A stretch of 8,890 bases of DNA from Planctomycetota bacterium. GTDB lineage: Bacteria; Planctomycetota; MHYJ01; JACPRB01. A program made the translations under genes and the position numbers. A model generated the notes under the pieces. That model was not told the DNA's origin, did not search any database, and worked only from the letters and a program-made list of their open reading frames with translations. Shown here piece by piece: positions 1 to 7,190 of this stretch (positions are counted from its first letter, which is position 1; the number at the start of each line of letters is the position of its first letter). Location: assembly GCA_016200125.1 (NCBI GenBank), contig JACQFK010000071.1, positions 1 through 8,890 of the forward strand, read 5' to 3'.

Positions 1-743
1 GTATCGACGGGCTCGTCCTTCTTCCGGGGCGCGGGCGGCGTGGGCAGCAGGTTCCGCCCCTTGTCGTCCGACGCCTCGAAGAGGACGGGAAGGCTGAATC
101 GGCAGGGGGCGGCGACCGGATCCCAGAGCATCTCCATCTGGAGCGTGAAGCTCTGGACGGCCGGGCGCCGGAAGTCGGCGGCCTTCAGCAGATTGAAGCT
201 GGCGAGCCGGAAGAAGTAGTGGTCGTAGAAGAAGCGGGGCACGTCCTGGTAGTCGCCCGGATAGAGCATGAACTGCCCGTTCTCCATCAGGATGCTCACG
301 TTGCCCGCCTTGCAGATCGCGTCGAAGGCCTCGAGCGCCGTGGCGTCCTGGATGTCGACCGGGATCTCCGGCATCTTCTCGTCGCCCATGAGGTTTTCCA
401 GCGCGAGGGCGACGCCGGTCCGGTTCCGCAGGTCGCCGAGGAGTTCGATGACGTTGCGGTCGGCCGACTTCATCGTGACCCGCTTCGCGCGGGGGACGTT
501 GCTCAGGAGCCCGGCCGCGCGGATCTCGTCGGCCGCGAGTTGGAGGTAGTCGCGCGGGCGGCCCTTCGCCTCCTTGAGGCGGGCATCGATCGCGGGCAGG
601 GCCGGCTCGCCCAGCTCGGCCAGGCCCGCCACCGCATGGTAGATCCTGCGGAGGTCGGGCGACTCGAGATCGCGGGACAGCGGCGCGACCCGGTCCCCTT
701 CCTGGAGCAGGAGCAGGGTCAGGACGGCCAGCCCGCGCATCAT
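1..743 (-). CDS. Putative exported STN-like protein, paralogue of its upstream neighbour (3' part missing)
   Basis: The minus-strand frame starts at ATG 743 and stays open to the window edge (247 residues visible). The start is set by an ATGA overlap with the stop of the upstream gene, which suggests translational coupling; a second ATG follows at once. The N-terminus (MMRGLAVLTLLLLQEGD) is a short hydrophobic stretch like a weak Sec signal. Residues about 38-57 carry a HEAT-like phrase (LAELGEPALPAIDARL). Residues about 88-155 (VTMKSADRNVIELLGDLRNR... then DIQDATALEAFDAICKAGN) have the beta-alpha-beta pattern of secretin/TonB short N-terminal (STN-like) segments. It aligns along its visible length with the 740-1954 product, including a shared D-D-x-G-x2-LLP motif near residue 226. 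Function is unknown; a periplasmic or envelope location is inferred. The C-terminus lies outside the window. Confidence 0.8.
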   Translation of the reverse strand, partial: MMRGLAVLTLLLLQEGDRVAPLSRDLESPDLRRIYHAVAGLAELGEPALPAIDARLKEAKGRPRDYLQLAADEIRAAGLLSNVPRAKRVTMKSADRNVIELLGDLRNRTGVALALENLMGDEKMPEIPVDIQDATALEAFDAICKAGNVSILMENGQFMLYPGDYQDVPRFFYDHYFFRLASFNLLKAADFRRPAVQSFTLQMEMLWDPVAAPCRFSLPVLFEASDDKGRNLLPTPPAPRKKDEPVD

Positions 744-1954
744 TTGAGTTCCACGTCCTTATAGCAGAACGGAACGCTTTTGATGACGCTGCCGCGGGGG
801 ATCCGCAGGCGGATCTCCTTCGGGACGTCCTGGCGGCCCTGGCGGTGGGCGGTGAAGGTGAAGATCCCCTTCTCGGCGTCGCGCGTCGTGGACCCGATCC
901 AGCCGTTGCGGCGCGCGTCGCCCGGGGCGATGAACTCGACGTCGCCGGCGCCGATCCGGAAGCTCGCCGCCTCCTTCGGGTCCTTGAAGCGGATCACCAT
1001 CTCCGCTGCGGAGCCCCAGGTCGACTGGGGCGCGAAGTTCTTCAGCTCGACGACGGCGCCTTCGATCTCGCGGACGGCGGTTGGATTGTCCGGCTGGATC
1101 GCCATCCGCACCTCGTCCACCCGCGCCGGGAATTCGAGCTCCATCGTGCCCTCGACGCGGGACAGGGTCTTCGCCTCGGGCGAGGGCGGCAGCAGGCCCG
1201 AGAGATTCACGCCCTGCCCGACGATGCGCACCGTCGGCGCCGGCCGCGCCGGGACCGGGGGACGCGGCGGAGGCAGGAGCGAGGAGCCCGTGTCGTCCCT
1301 GACCTGCGTCAGGGTGTATTTCCCGGTCGGTCCGAGGGGCTGGACCTGCTTCTCCCAGACGCACATCAGCTGGAGGATGTATTCGGTCTCGATCTTCTCG
1401 AAGGTGACCTTGCGCTGCTGGACGATGCGGTCGAGGACGATCATCACCGGGCCGTAGTAGCAGCGCGGCTTGCCGGAGGCCATGCCGCCGTTCAGGTAGA
1501 GCGGGTCGTTGGCCGGGTAGTACCAGATCGAGGCCTTCTTGCAGATCTCGTCCAGGGCCTCCCAGTAGGTCGCGTCGTCCACGCGCACGGCGATCTTCTG
1601 CAGCAGGTCGAGGGAATTCTTGTGGAAGGTCACCCCCGCGGCGGTCTCCAGGCGGGAGAGCAGGGTGCCGAGATTCTCCTCGGCGGCTTCGAAGGTGAAC
1701 GTGTGAGGGGGGGCGTAGGCCGGCCCCAGGGTCTCGTTGAGGGCGATCTCCTGGCGGATGGACGACAGCTGGGCGGCGTCGACGGGGAGCTTTTCGAGGA
1801 AGGCCAGGGCGGGCTTGCCCAGGTGGACCAGGCGGTCGCGGGCCTGGTCCCGCGTGGCCTCCTCCCGGAGCTGCTGCGCGTAGGCAGACACCCGGGGTTC
1901 CAGGGAGGAGTCCCCCTGTTGCAGGGCCAACAAAACCGCCGTCAGAATCGTCAT
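740..1954 (-). CDS. Putative exported protein with STN-like segment, unknown function
   Basis: A 404-residue minus-strand protein. I chose ATG 1954 because the resulting N-terminus (MTILTAVLLALQQGD) matches the short hydrophobic start of its downstream paralogue; an in-frame TTG at 1975 would add seven residues. No clear Shine-Dalgarno site precedes it. Residues about 38-56 hold a HEAT-like helix pair (LVHLGKPALAFLEKLP). Residues about 84-146 resemble an STN-type domain (FTFEAAEENLGTLLSRLE... VDDATYWEALDEICKKASIW). Residues 227-240 are a proline-rich linker, and 265-404 look like a beta-rich C-terminal region. The gene is transcribed divergently from the kinase and overlaps the downstream paralogue by 4 nt. 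Proteins of this build are common, uncharacterised exported proteins in planctomycete-type genomes (from memory). The signal peptide is weak because it lacks N-terminal positive charge. No enzymatic motif was found. Confidence 0.82.
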   Translation of the reverse strand: MTILTAVLLALQQGDSSLEPRVSAYAQQLREEATRDQARDRLVHLGKPALAFLEKLPVDAAQLSSIRQEIALNETLGPAYAPPHTFTFEAAEENLGTLLSRLETAAGVTFHKNSLDLLQKIAVRVDDATYWEALDEICKKASIWYYPANDPLYLNGGMASGKPRCYYGPVMIVLDRIVQQRKVTFEKIETEYILQLMCVWEKQVQPLGPTGKYTLTQVRDDTGSSLLPPPRPPVPARPAPTVRIVGQGVNLSGLLPPSPEAKTLSRVEGTMELEFPARVDEVRMAIQPDNPTAVREIEGAVVELKNFAPQSTWGSAAEMVIRFKDPKEAASFRIGAGDVEFIAPGDARRNGWIGSTTRDAEKGIFTFTAHRQGRQDVPKEIRLRIPRGSVIKSVPFCYKDVELK

Positions 1955-1986
1955 GACTGGGGGTGCCCCGAACAAACCGACATAGT

Positions 1987-1992
1987 ATTATA
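1987..1992 (-). promoter_or_regulatory. Perfect -10 box for the paralogue pair
   Basis: The minus strand reads CCCTATAATACTATG, an exact TATAAT in GC-rich DNA. The expected start is near 1980, giving a leader of about 26 nt before ATG 1954. No recognisable -35 lies 16-18 bp upstream; that place is occupied by the 2004-2020 dyad, so the promoter may need an activator. Inference from sequence only. Confidence 0.55.
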
Positions 1993-2003
1993 GGGTCTGC
2001 GGA

Positions 2004-2020
2004 GGGGGAACGTATCCCCC
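2004..2020. promoter_or_regulatory. GGGGGA-N5-TCCCCC dyad in the divergent control region
   Basis: Six-base arms (2004-2009 and 2015-2020) are separated by 5 bp. The dyad lies over the -35 position of the minus-strand promoter and about 40 bp before the kinase start. It could be an operator shared by the divergent genes. With such simple G/C arms in GC-rich DNA, chance is a real alternative. Confidence 0.3.
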
Positions 2021-2061
2021 GAAACCGAACCGGACCCCCATCCCATATGTCCAATTAGACG

Positions 2062-3558
2062 ATGGCCGACGCGGACGCTCTCATCGGAAAAGAAATCGGG
2101 CACTGCAAGATCCAGCGGAAGCTGGGGCAGGGCGGCATGGGGGCGGTCTATCTCGCGCACCACCCCGGCCTCAACCGATCGGTCGCCATCAAGATCCTCC
2201 CCGGCGATCTCGCCTCGGACCCGGAGTTCAAGGAGCGCTTCTTCCGCGAGGCGCGGCTCGCCGCGCGGCTGGAGCATCCGAACGTCGTCCAGGTCCACGA
2301 CGTGGGCGAGGAGCAGGGGGTCCACTACATCTCGATGCAGTACGTCGAGGGGAAGAGCCTCGACGGGATCCTCAAGGAGAAGAAGAAGCTGACGCTGAAC
2401 GAGGCGCTGGCGATCACCAAGCGGGTGGCGGTGGCGCTCTCGGCGGCGGCCAAGCTGGGGATCGTCCACCGCGACATCAAGCCGCACAACATCCTGGTCT
2501 CGAAGGACGGCGTGGTGAAGGTGGCCGACTTCGGCCTGGCGAAGGACGAGGACAGCAACCGGTCCATCTCCGAGCCCGGGACGATCATGGGCACGCCGTA
2601 CTACATGTCGCCGGAGCAGGCGAAGGGCGAGAAGGTCGACCCCCGCGGCGACATCTACTCGCTCGGCGCGACGCTGTACCACATGCTGACGGGCAGGCGG
2701 TTGTTCGACGGCGGCACGCCGGTGTCGATCGTGATGAAGCAGATCAGCGAGGAGCCGGTGCCTCTGCGCGAGGTGGATCCGTCCATCTCCGAGGCCGTGG
2801 GAGCGATCGTCGGCCGGATGCTGATGAAGGATCCGGCGACGCGGTACCAGACCGCGGACGAGCTGGTGCGCGCTCTGGACGGGCTCAAGCAGCCCGGCGC
2901 CGCGCCCGCGAAGGAGATCGTGGTCGAGGCGCCCCCGCCCAAGCGCCGCGCGGCCATGGTCGCGCTCCCGATCGCGGGCATCCTCGTCGTGGGGATCATC
3001 GTGGGCCTCGTGGTCGGTCGCGGCAGCGAGACCCGGAAGGACCCGCCGCCTGTGCCGCTCGTAGGAAAGATCGAGCCCAAGCCGACGCCCGAGAAACCCC
3101 CGGTCAAGCCCGAGCCCGAGACGAAGCCGCCCGAGCCTCCGCCGATGAAGCCCGCGGAGCGCATCCTGTCCAAGCTGAAGGACGGGGTCGAGAAGAAGTT
3201 CACCGAGGAGGCCCTGGCGCGCGCGGAGGAGTTCCTTCAGGCGATGCAGAAGAAGGACACGAAGGCGATCCGGGGCATGCTCGACGAACTCGCCTACGGC
3301 CAGCTGACGGACGCCCAGGTGCTGGAGGTGATCGGGAAGGCCCATTCGGACAAGGGGACGCTCGAATCCTGGGAGATCATGGACGTGGAGATCCGGATGA
3401 AGCTGCCGGGCGCGCGGCCGCAGCCCCACGCCACGCTGACGATGACCTACGACGTCAAGCTCCCCAAGGGCGAGCTCAAGATCACGGACCAGCCGCTGCA
3501 CATGATCCGCAGGATCGACGGCAAGTGGTACGTCACCCGGCTCCCGAAGACCAAGTAG
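2062..3558 (+). CDS. Membrane Ser/Thr protein kinase (Hanks type) with NTF2-like C-terminal domain
   Basis: A 498-residue eukaryotic-like kinase that would phosphorylate Ser/Thr residues of cytoplasmic proteins. Residues 13-275 carry the full catalytic core: Gly-rich loop LGQGGMGAVY (21-30), VAIK lysine K44, helix-C glutamate E63 (FREAR), HRDIKPHN with catalytic D138, DFG at 156-158, GTPYYMSPEQ (177-186, SPE in place of APE) and DIYSLG (197-202). It is an RD kinase and looks active. A single membrane span follows at about 298-318, then a Pro/Lys/Glu-rich linker (about 327-365), then a tail of about 130 residues outside the cytoplasm. The tail (FLQAMQKKDTKAIRGMLDE... ending GKWYVTRLP) has the pattern of NTF2-like/DUF4878-type domains and has no PASTA repeats; this call is tentative. 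The ligand is unknown. ATG 2062 is the first plausible start; no Shine-Dalgarno site is visible. It is divergent from the exported paralogues and convergent with the acyltransferase. Confidence 0.93.
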   Translation: MADADALIGKEIGHCKIQRKLGQGGMGAVYLAHHPGLNRSVAIKILPGDLASDPEFKERFFREARLAARLEHPNVVQVHDVGEEQGVHYISMQYVEGKSLDGILKEKKKLTLNEALAITKRVAVALSAAAKLGIVHRDIKPHNILVSKDGVVKVADFGLAKDEDSNRSISEPGTIMGTPYYMSPEQAKGEKVDPRGDIYSLGATLYHMLTGRRLFDGGTPVSIVMKQISEEPVPLREVDPSISEAVGAIVGRMLMKDPATRYQTADELVRALDGLKQPGAAPAKEIVVEAPPPKRRAAMVALPIAGILVVGIIVGLVVGRGSETRKDPPPVPLVGKIEPKPTPEKPPVKPEPETKPPEPPPMKPAERILSKLKDGVEKKFTEEALARAEEFLQAMQKKDTKAIRGMLDELAYGQLTDAQVLEVIGKAHSDKGTLESWEIMDVEIRMKLPGARPQPHATLTMTYDVKLPKGELKITDQPLHMIRRIDGKWYVTRLPKTK

Positions 3559-3569
3559 GCCGCCGGTCA

Positions 3570-3633
3570 CCTGTCACAAAACAAACCGGTTGTTTCGTGA
3601 CCTGTCACAAAACAACCGGTTTGTTTTGTGACA
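3570..3633. terminator. Composite 62-bp palindrome, probable bidirectional terminator
   Basis: Two abutting 31-bp units, 3570-3600 and 3601-3631, each begin CCTGTCACAAAACAA and end in GTGA around a CCGGTT core. The core of one is the reverse complement of the other (AAACAAACCGGTTGTTT against AAACAACCGGTTTGTTT). So 3572-3602 pairs with 3603-3633 in a stem of about 30 bp with one internal mismatch, and each unit can also fold alone. It lies 12 bp after the kinase stop and 17 bp before the acyltransferase stop, with T-rich runs on both strands (TTTGTTTTGTGA). Placement between convergent genes favours a two-way terminator; a protein-binding site is the alternative. Confidence 0.6.
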
Positions 3634-3649
3634 CTGATGCGGACGCCGC

Positions 3650-4297
3650 TCAGGAGCGGCAGTCCTTCTCCAGGTCCGCCATCTTCAGGTCCACCAGGTC
3701 GCGGAGGGCCTCGCACTCCTCGCGCGTGGCGCCGGCGGGGACGCGGATCGGATCGCCGAAGGCCACGGTGATGCGCGCGAAGGGCTTGGGGATCATCGTG
3801 CGGTCCCAGTTGCGCAGGCTCAGGTTCGGCTCCGCGTGGCAGCCCCAGGGGATGAGCGGCGCGCCGGAATTGCGCCCGGCCAGCACGCAGCCGATCTTCG
3901 CCTGCTTCGCCGGCCCGCGCGGGCCGTCGGCGATGATGGCCGAGCCCCAGCCGCTCCGCACGAGGTCGGTCAGCTCGCCCAGCGCCTCGCGGCCGCCGGC
4001 GCTCGACGAGCCCCGCACGGTCCGGTAGCCCAGGCGGTGCAGCGCGCGGGCGACCAGCTCGCCGTCCTTGCTCCGGCTCACCATGACGACGATCTTCCGC
4101 CGGCGGAAGAAGTCGAGCGCGAAGAGGAAGTCCTTGTGCCAGACGACGCCCACGAAGCCGCCGTCGCCGTCGATGATCCGGTCCTTCACGCCGGAGCCCA
4201 GGATGCGGAAGCTGCAGGTCGACATGAGGCCGCGGACCACGTGGGGCGCGACCGCCGGCACCGCCGTGGCGAGGAGGTCGAAGGCGGGGGCAGCCAT
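3650..4297 (-). CDS. DUF374-family lysophospholipid acyltransferase (LpxL-like fold)
   Basis: A 215-residue protein expected at the inner face of the membrane, transferring an acyl chain onto a lipid A precursor or other lysolipid; the substrate cannot be read from sequence. The DUF374 motifs occur in order: WHKDFLFAL (53-61, with the conserved His), SRSKDGE (74-80), YRTVRGSSSAGG (91-102), ADGPRGPAKQAKIG (123-136), SGAPLIP (144-150), and NWDRTMIPKPF (163-173) followed by a G-D-P-I strand. The start is ATG 4297 (MAAPAFDLLA); upstream codons remain open but read as non-family sequence. A GTG at 4306 is a weaker alternative. The AGGA before the ATG touches the start codon and is too close to be a normal ribosome site. 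The family is typical of Gram-negative envelopes. It is convergent with the kinase and divergent from the MshEN gene. Confidence 0.88.
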   Translation of the reverse strand: MAAPAFDLLATAVPAVAPHVVRGLMSTCSFRILGSGVKDRIIDGDGGFVGVVWHKDFLFALDFFRRRKIVVMVSRSKDGELVARALHRLGYRTVRGSSSAGGREALGELTDLVRSGWGSAIIADGPRGPAKQAKIGCVLAGRNSGAPLIPWGCHAEPNLSLRNWDRTMIPKPFARITVAFGDPIRVPAGATREECEALRDLVDLKMADLEKDCRS

Positions 4298-4318
4298 TCC
4301 TGTCACAGGATAGCGGCG

Positions 4319-4364
4319 GCCGGGGGATTTTCCAGATCTTATCTTGATAAACGCCTCCCCCGGC
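4319..4364. promoter_or_regulatory. GCCGGGGG/CCCCCGGC inverted repeat framing the -35 box
   Basis: Perfect 8-bp arms (4319-4326 and 4357-4364) enclose 30 bp of AT-richer DNA containing the TTGATA box and end just before the TATAAT box. This could be an operator or looping site controlling the divergent pair. The arms are low-complexity, so chance cannot be excluded. Confidence 0.3.
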
Positions 4365-4371
4365 TTATAAT
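4344..4371 (+). promoter_or_regulatory. Housekeeping-type promoter giving a near-leaderless mRNA
   Basis: TTGATA (4344-4349), 16-bp spacer, then TATAAT (4366-4371). Typical initiation about 7 nt after the -10 would fall at G4379/A4380, leaving only 2-3 nt before ATG 4382. There is no room for a Shine-Dalgarno site. It drives the plus-strand operon 4382-7190. Confidence 0.75.
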
Positions 4372-4381
4372 CGATTTTGAC

Positions 4382-5137
4382 ATGCCACCCGGCGAAATCG
4401 AACGCATCGGCGAACTCCTGGTCGAAGAGGGCGGCGTCACCCACGAGGACCTGGCCCGGGCGCTGGCCGACGGCAACCTGAAGGCGTCGTTCCTGGGCCA
4501 GCTGCTGGAGTCTTGCGGACACGTCCGCCGCGCCGAGCTCGCCGTCTTCCTCGCCCAGAAGTTCCGCCTCCCCGTGGTGGACGACCTCCGCAAGGTCGAC
4601 ATCTCGGCCGAGGCGGCCAAGCTGGTGCCCGAGGACATTGCGCGCAAGCACGAGGCGATCCCCGTGGCCCGTTTCGGCGATCTCCTCTGCGTGGCGAAAT
4701 CGAACTATTACAACCGCGCGGCCGTCCAGGAGCTGCGCAAGGTCTCCGGCCTCAAGATCAAGGTCCTCCAGGCGGACGAGGCGCAGGTGCGCGCCGCCAT
4801 CGACGCCGTCTACAAAGGCAAGAAGGGCGAGCTCCCCCCGCCCGGCAAGCGCAAGGACACCGCGATCCGCTCGTCGTCGACGTCGCGCATCCCGGTGCCC
4901 GCGGCCGCCCAGGCGGACGTCCCGCTCATCGCGATGCCCGAGAACGGGAACGCGAAGCCCGTGTTCTCCGAGGTCCGCAACGGCGACGACCTCAACGAGG
5001 TCATCGAGGTGCTCGACGCCATCAAGATCCCGTCGCACGAATTCGCCTCCGCGATGAAGGACCCGCTGGCCCGCCTCGTCCTGGAGTTCGAGGACGTCTT
5101 CCAGCAGGGCCGCCCCGCGGTTCCGCGCTTCTCGTAG
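4382..5137 (+). CDS. Stand-alone MshEN (GspE N-terminal) domain protein
   Basis: A 251-residue protein. Residues about 5-145 match the N-terminal domain of type II secretion/type IV pilus ATPases (GspE, PilB, MshE): two helical repeats, RIGELLVEEGGVTHEDLARAL (8-28, cited in part) and FLGQLLESCGHVRRAEL (37-53), then PVVDDLRKVDIS, the IARKHEAIPVARFGDLLCVA strand pair (about 87-105) and an alpha-beta end (VQELRKVSGLKIKVL). No Walker A, Walker B or Cys-cluster ATPase part follows. Instead comes a Pro/Ser/Lys linker (about 150-185) and a short acidic helical tail (about 200-242). In MshE this domain binds cyclic di-GMP; here the RLG-type anchors are only partly kept (RIG, FLG) and the conserved Gln is missing from the first repeat, so binding is possible but unproven. 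It is first in the operon, 15 bp before the vWA gene, and its start is fixed by the promoter. Confidence 0.83.
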   Translation: MPPGEIERIGELLVEEGGVTHEDLARALADGNLKASFLGQLLESCGHVRRAELAVFLAQKFRLPVVDDLRKVDISAEAAKLVPEDIARKHEAIPVARFGDLLCVAKSNYYNRAAVQELRKVSGLKIKVLQADEAQVRAAIDAVYKGKKGELPPPGKRKDTAIRSSSTSRIPVPAAAQADVPLIAMPENGNAKPVFSEVRNGDDLNEVIEVLDAIKIPSHEFASAMKDPLARLVLEFEDVFQQGRPAVPRFS

Positions 5138-5152
5138 GCCCCCGCCGTCGTT

Positions 5153-6247
5153 ATGGTCGCCTTTCGATACGAAAAGTGGGACGAGGACCTCCTTCAGCGC
5201 ATGAAGGAGTTCGCCTCCCTCATGGCCGTGTTCCAGCACCTCCTCCTGCAGGCCAACGGCGACGTGGAGCGCACCCTGCAGTACATGAAGCGGCTCCAGG
5301 AGATGGGCTACCTCGACAAGAACGCCGACCTGGCGCAGTTCCGCGCCTCCCTCGCCGAGAAGCAGATCATCGACGAGAGCAAGCCCGGCTTCGCCACGCT
5401 GACCTCGAAGGGCGAGCGGATGATCCGCCAGGACGCGCTGAACCGCATCTTCAACAACCTGAAGCGCGGGTCGATCGGCGAGCACCGCACGCCGCAGGCG
5501 GGGGAGGGCGGCGACCGGCTCCCCGAGACGCGCCCCTGGGCCTTCGGCGAGGACCTCGCGGGGATCGACGTCCAGCGGACGATGCACAACTCGCTGCTCC
5601 GCACGGGCCACGAGCTCCGGCTCGCGGAGGAGGACTTCGAGGTCAACGAGCGCGAGCATCTCACGAGTTGCGCGACGGTGCTGCTGCTCGACATCTCGCA
5701 CTCGATGATCCTCTACGGCGAGGACCGCATCACGCCCGCGAAGAAGGTCGCCCTCGCGATGGCGGAGCTGATCCAGACGCGCTACCCGAAGGATTCGCTC
5801 CAGGTCGCGCTCTTCGGCGACGACGCGGTGGAGGTCAGCGTGAAGCAGCTGCCCTACGTCGGCGCGGGGCCCTATCACACGAACACCCGCGCGGCGCTGC
5901 AGCTGGCGCAGCGTCTGCTGCTGCGGAAGAAGCATCCGAACAAGCAGGTGTTCATGGTCACCGACGGGAAGCCCTCGGCGATCACCGAGAACGGCCGGCT
6001 CTACAAGAACCCCTTCGGCCTCGATCCCAAGATCGTCGGCCTCACGCTCGAGGAGGCGGCGGCCTGCCGGCGGAATAAGATCGTCATCACGACGTTTATG
6101 TTGACGCAGGAGCCCGCGCTGGTAGATTTTGTCAACAAGCTGACGCAGGTGAACAAGGGCCGCGCCTACTTCTCGGCGGCGGACAACCTGGGAGGCAGCG
6201 TCTTCGTGGATTACCTGCGGAACAGGAAGAAGAAGATTGGCCATTGA
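5153..6247 (+). CDS. von Willebrand factor A (vWA) domain protein, cytoplasmic
   Basis: A 364-residue protein with no signal peptide or membrane span. Residues 1-165 are helical and charged, with no named domain that I recognise. Residues about 173-355 form a vWA domain with an intact metal (MIDAS) site: D180-x-S182-x-S184 (LLLDISHSM), T243 in YHTNTRAAL, and D271 in MVTDGKPSA. The build resembles the bacterial vWA proteins (COG4867/CoxE-like, from memory) that work with MoxR- or ChlI-type AAA+ ATPases in metal insertion or complex remodelling, but no such ATPase is in this window. The start is ATG 5153, 15 bp after the MshEN stop, without a clear Shine-Dalgarno site. Its 3' end overlaps trxB by 11 nt. 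Role: scaffold or chaperone partner, inferred only. Confidence 0.85.
   Translation: MVAFRYEKWDEDLLQRMKEFASLMAVFQHLLLQANGDVERTLQYMKRLQEMGYLDKNADLAQFRASLAEKQIIDESKPGFATLTSKGERMIRQDALNRIFNNLKRGSIGEHRTPQAGEGGDRLPETRPWAFGEDLAGIDVQRTMHNSLLRTGHELRLAEEDFEVNEREHLTSCATVLLLDISHSMILYGEDRITPAKKVALAMAELIQTRYPKDSLQVALFGDDAVEVSVKQLPYVGAGPYHTNTRAALQLAQRLLLRKKHPNKQVFMVTDGKPSAITENGRLYKNPFGLDPKIVGLTLEEAAACRRNKIVITTFMLTQEPALVDFVNKLTQVNKGRAYFSAADNLGGSVFVDYLRNRKKKIGH
6224..6229 (+). promoter_or_regulatory. Shine-Dalgarno site that fixes the trxB TTG start
   Basis: AGGAAG within the last codons of the vWA gene, about 7-9 nt before TTG 6237. No ATG or GTG is available upstream of the FAD-binding GxGxxA motif of trxB in that frame near this point, so this site supports the TTG. 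Confidence 0.6.
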
Positions 6248-7190
6248 GAACGTCGTCATCGTCGGCAGCGGCCCCTCCGCCTACACCGCCGCGATCTACG
6301 CCAGCCGCGCGAACCTGAACCCCCTGATCATCGAAGGGGAGGGCGGCCGGAACGAGGGCATCCCCGGCGGCCAGCTCATGATCACCACCGAGGTCGAGAA
6401 CTATCCCGGCTTCCCCAAGGGGGTGCAGGGGCCCGAACTGATGCAGCTCATGCGCGAGCAGGCCGAGCGCTTCGGGACCCGCGTCGAGACCGGATGGATC
6501 GAGAAGATCGACGCGTCGAAGCGCCCCTTCACGCTGAAGACCTCGGAGAAGGAGTACCAGGCGAAGGCGGTGATCGTCTCGACAGGCGCCGGAGCCAAGT
6601 TCCTCGGCATCCCCTCGGAGAAGCTGCTCATGAACCGCGGCGTCTCGGCCTGCGCGACCTGCGACGGCGCGCTGCCGGTCTTCCGCAACAAGAAGCTCGT
6701 CGTCGTCGGCGGCGGCGACACCGCGATCGAAGAGGCCACCTTCCTCACGCGCTTCGCGTCGAAGGTCGCCCTCGTCCACCGGCGCGACACGCTGCGCGCG
6801 TCGAAGATCATGCAGGACAAGGCGAAGAAGAACCCCAAGATCGAGTTCGTCTGGAACTCGGTGGTCGAGGAGATCCTCGACTCCAAGGCGGGGAAGGTGA
6901 CGGGCGTGCGGCTGAAAAACGTGAACACGAACGAGACGACCGTCTACGAGTGCGGCGGCGTCTTCATCGCGATCGGCCACGAGCCCAACACGATGTTCCT
7001 GAAGGGGGCCATCGATCTCGACGACAAGGGCTACGTCAAGGTCACCAAGGGCACCTACACGAGCGTCGAAGGGATCTTCGCCGCGGGCGACTGCGTCGAT
7101 CACATCTACCGCCAGGCCGTCACGGCGGCGGGAATGGGCTGCATGGCGGCCATCGACGTCGAGCGCTGGCTCGAGGCGCAGGGCCACTAG
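6237..7190 (+). CDS. trxB: Thioredoxin reductase (NADPH, FAD)
   Basis: A 317-residue flavoprotein that moves electrons from NADPH through FAD and a redox disulfide to thioredoxin in the cytoplasm. The length is normal for the bacterial low-Mr class. It shows the FAD site [15 protein letters not shown] (10-24), ENYPGFP (54-60), the redox centre C139-A-T-C142 in SACATCDGA, the NADPH site [10 protein letters not shown] (158-167), [10 protein letters not shown] (181-190), and the C-terminal FAD motif FAAGDCVD (281-288) followed by [14 protein letters not shown]. The start is TTG 6237, 11 nt inside the vWA gene, with AGGAAG upstream; it begins (M)[11 protein letters not shown] as expected for the family. 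Overlap suggests translational coupling to the vWA gene. Its stop overlaps the stop of the opposite-strand gene ending at 7187. NADH use or another disulfide partner cannot be excluded. Confidence 0.96.
   Translation: MAIENVVIVGSGPSAYTAAIYASRANLNPLIIEGEGGRNEGIPGGQLMITTEVENYPGFPKGVQGPELMQLMREQAERFGTRVETGWIEKIDASKRPFTLKTSEKEYQAKAVIVSTGAGAKFLGIPSEKLLMNRGVSACATCDGALPVFRNKKLVVVGGGDTAIEEATFLTRFASKVALVHRRDTLRASKIMQDKAKKNPKIEFVWNSVVEEILDSKAGKVTGVRLKNVNTNETTVYECGGVFIAIGHEPNTMFLKGAIDLDDKGYVKVTKGTYTSVEGIFAAGDCVDHIYRQAVTAAGMGCMAAIDVERWLEAQGH

Noticed and set aside
1951..1983. A 10-codon leader frame (ATG 1983) whose stop overlaps the ATG at 1954
   Set aside because: The TATAAT ends at 1987, so the expected mRNA start (about 1978-1982) lies at or after this ATG; translation is unlikely.
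1951..3570. A 539-codon minus-strand frame opposite the kinase
   Set aside because: It is antisense to a complete, motif-perfect kinase, with shadow-type His/Arg/Leu/Asp composition and no domain.
3570..3633. A CRISPR-like tandem repeat
   Set aside because: Only two abutting units with no spacer, each palindromic, and no cas gene.
4513..6078. A long plus-strand frame overlapping the MshEN and vWA genes
   Set aside because: Arg/Pro/Gly-rich third-frame shadow in GC-rich DNA; the motifs all lie in the other two frames.
3650..6259. An 869-codon open minus-strand frame
   Set aside because: Only its last 215 codons match a family (DUF374). The rest is the antisense shadow of the MshEN, vWA and operon genes, rich in Arg/Gly/Leu/Val low-complexity text.
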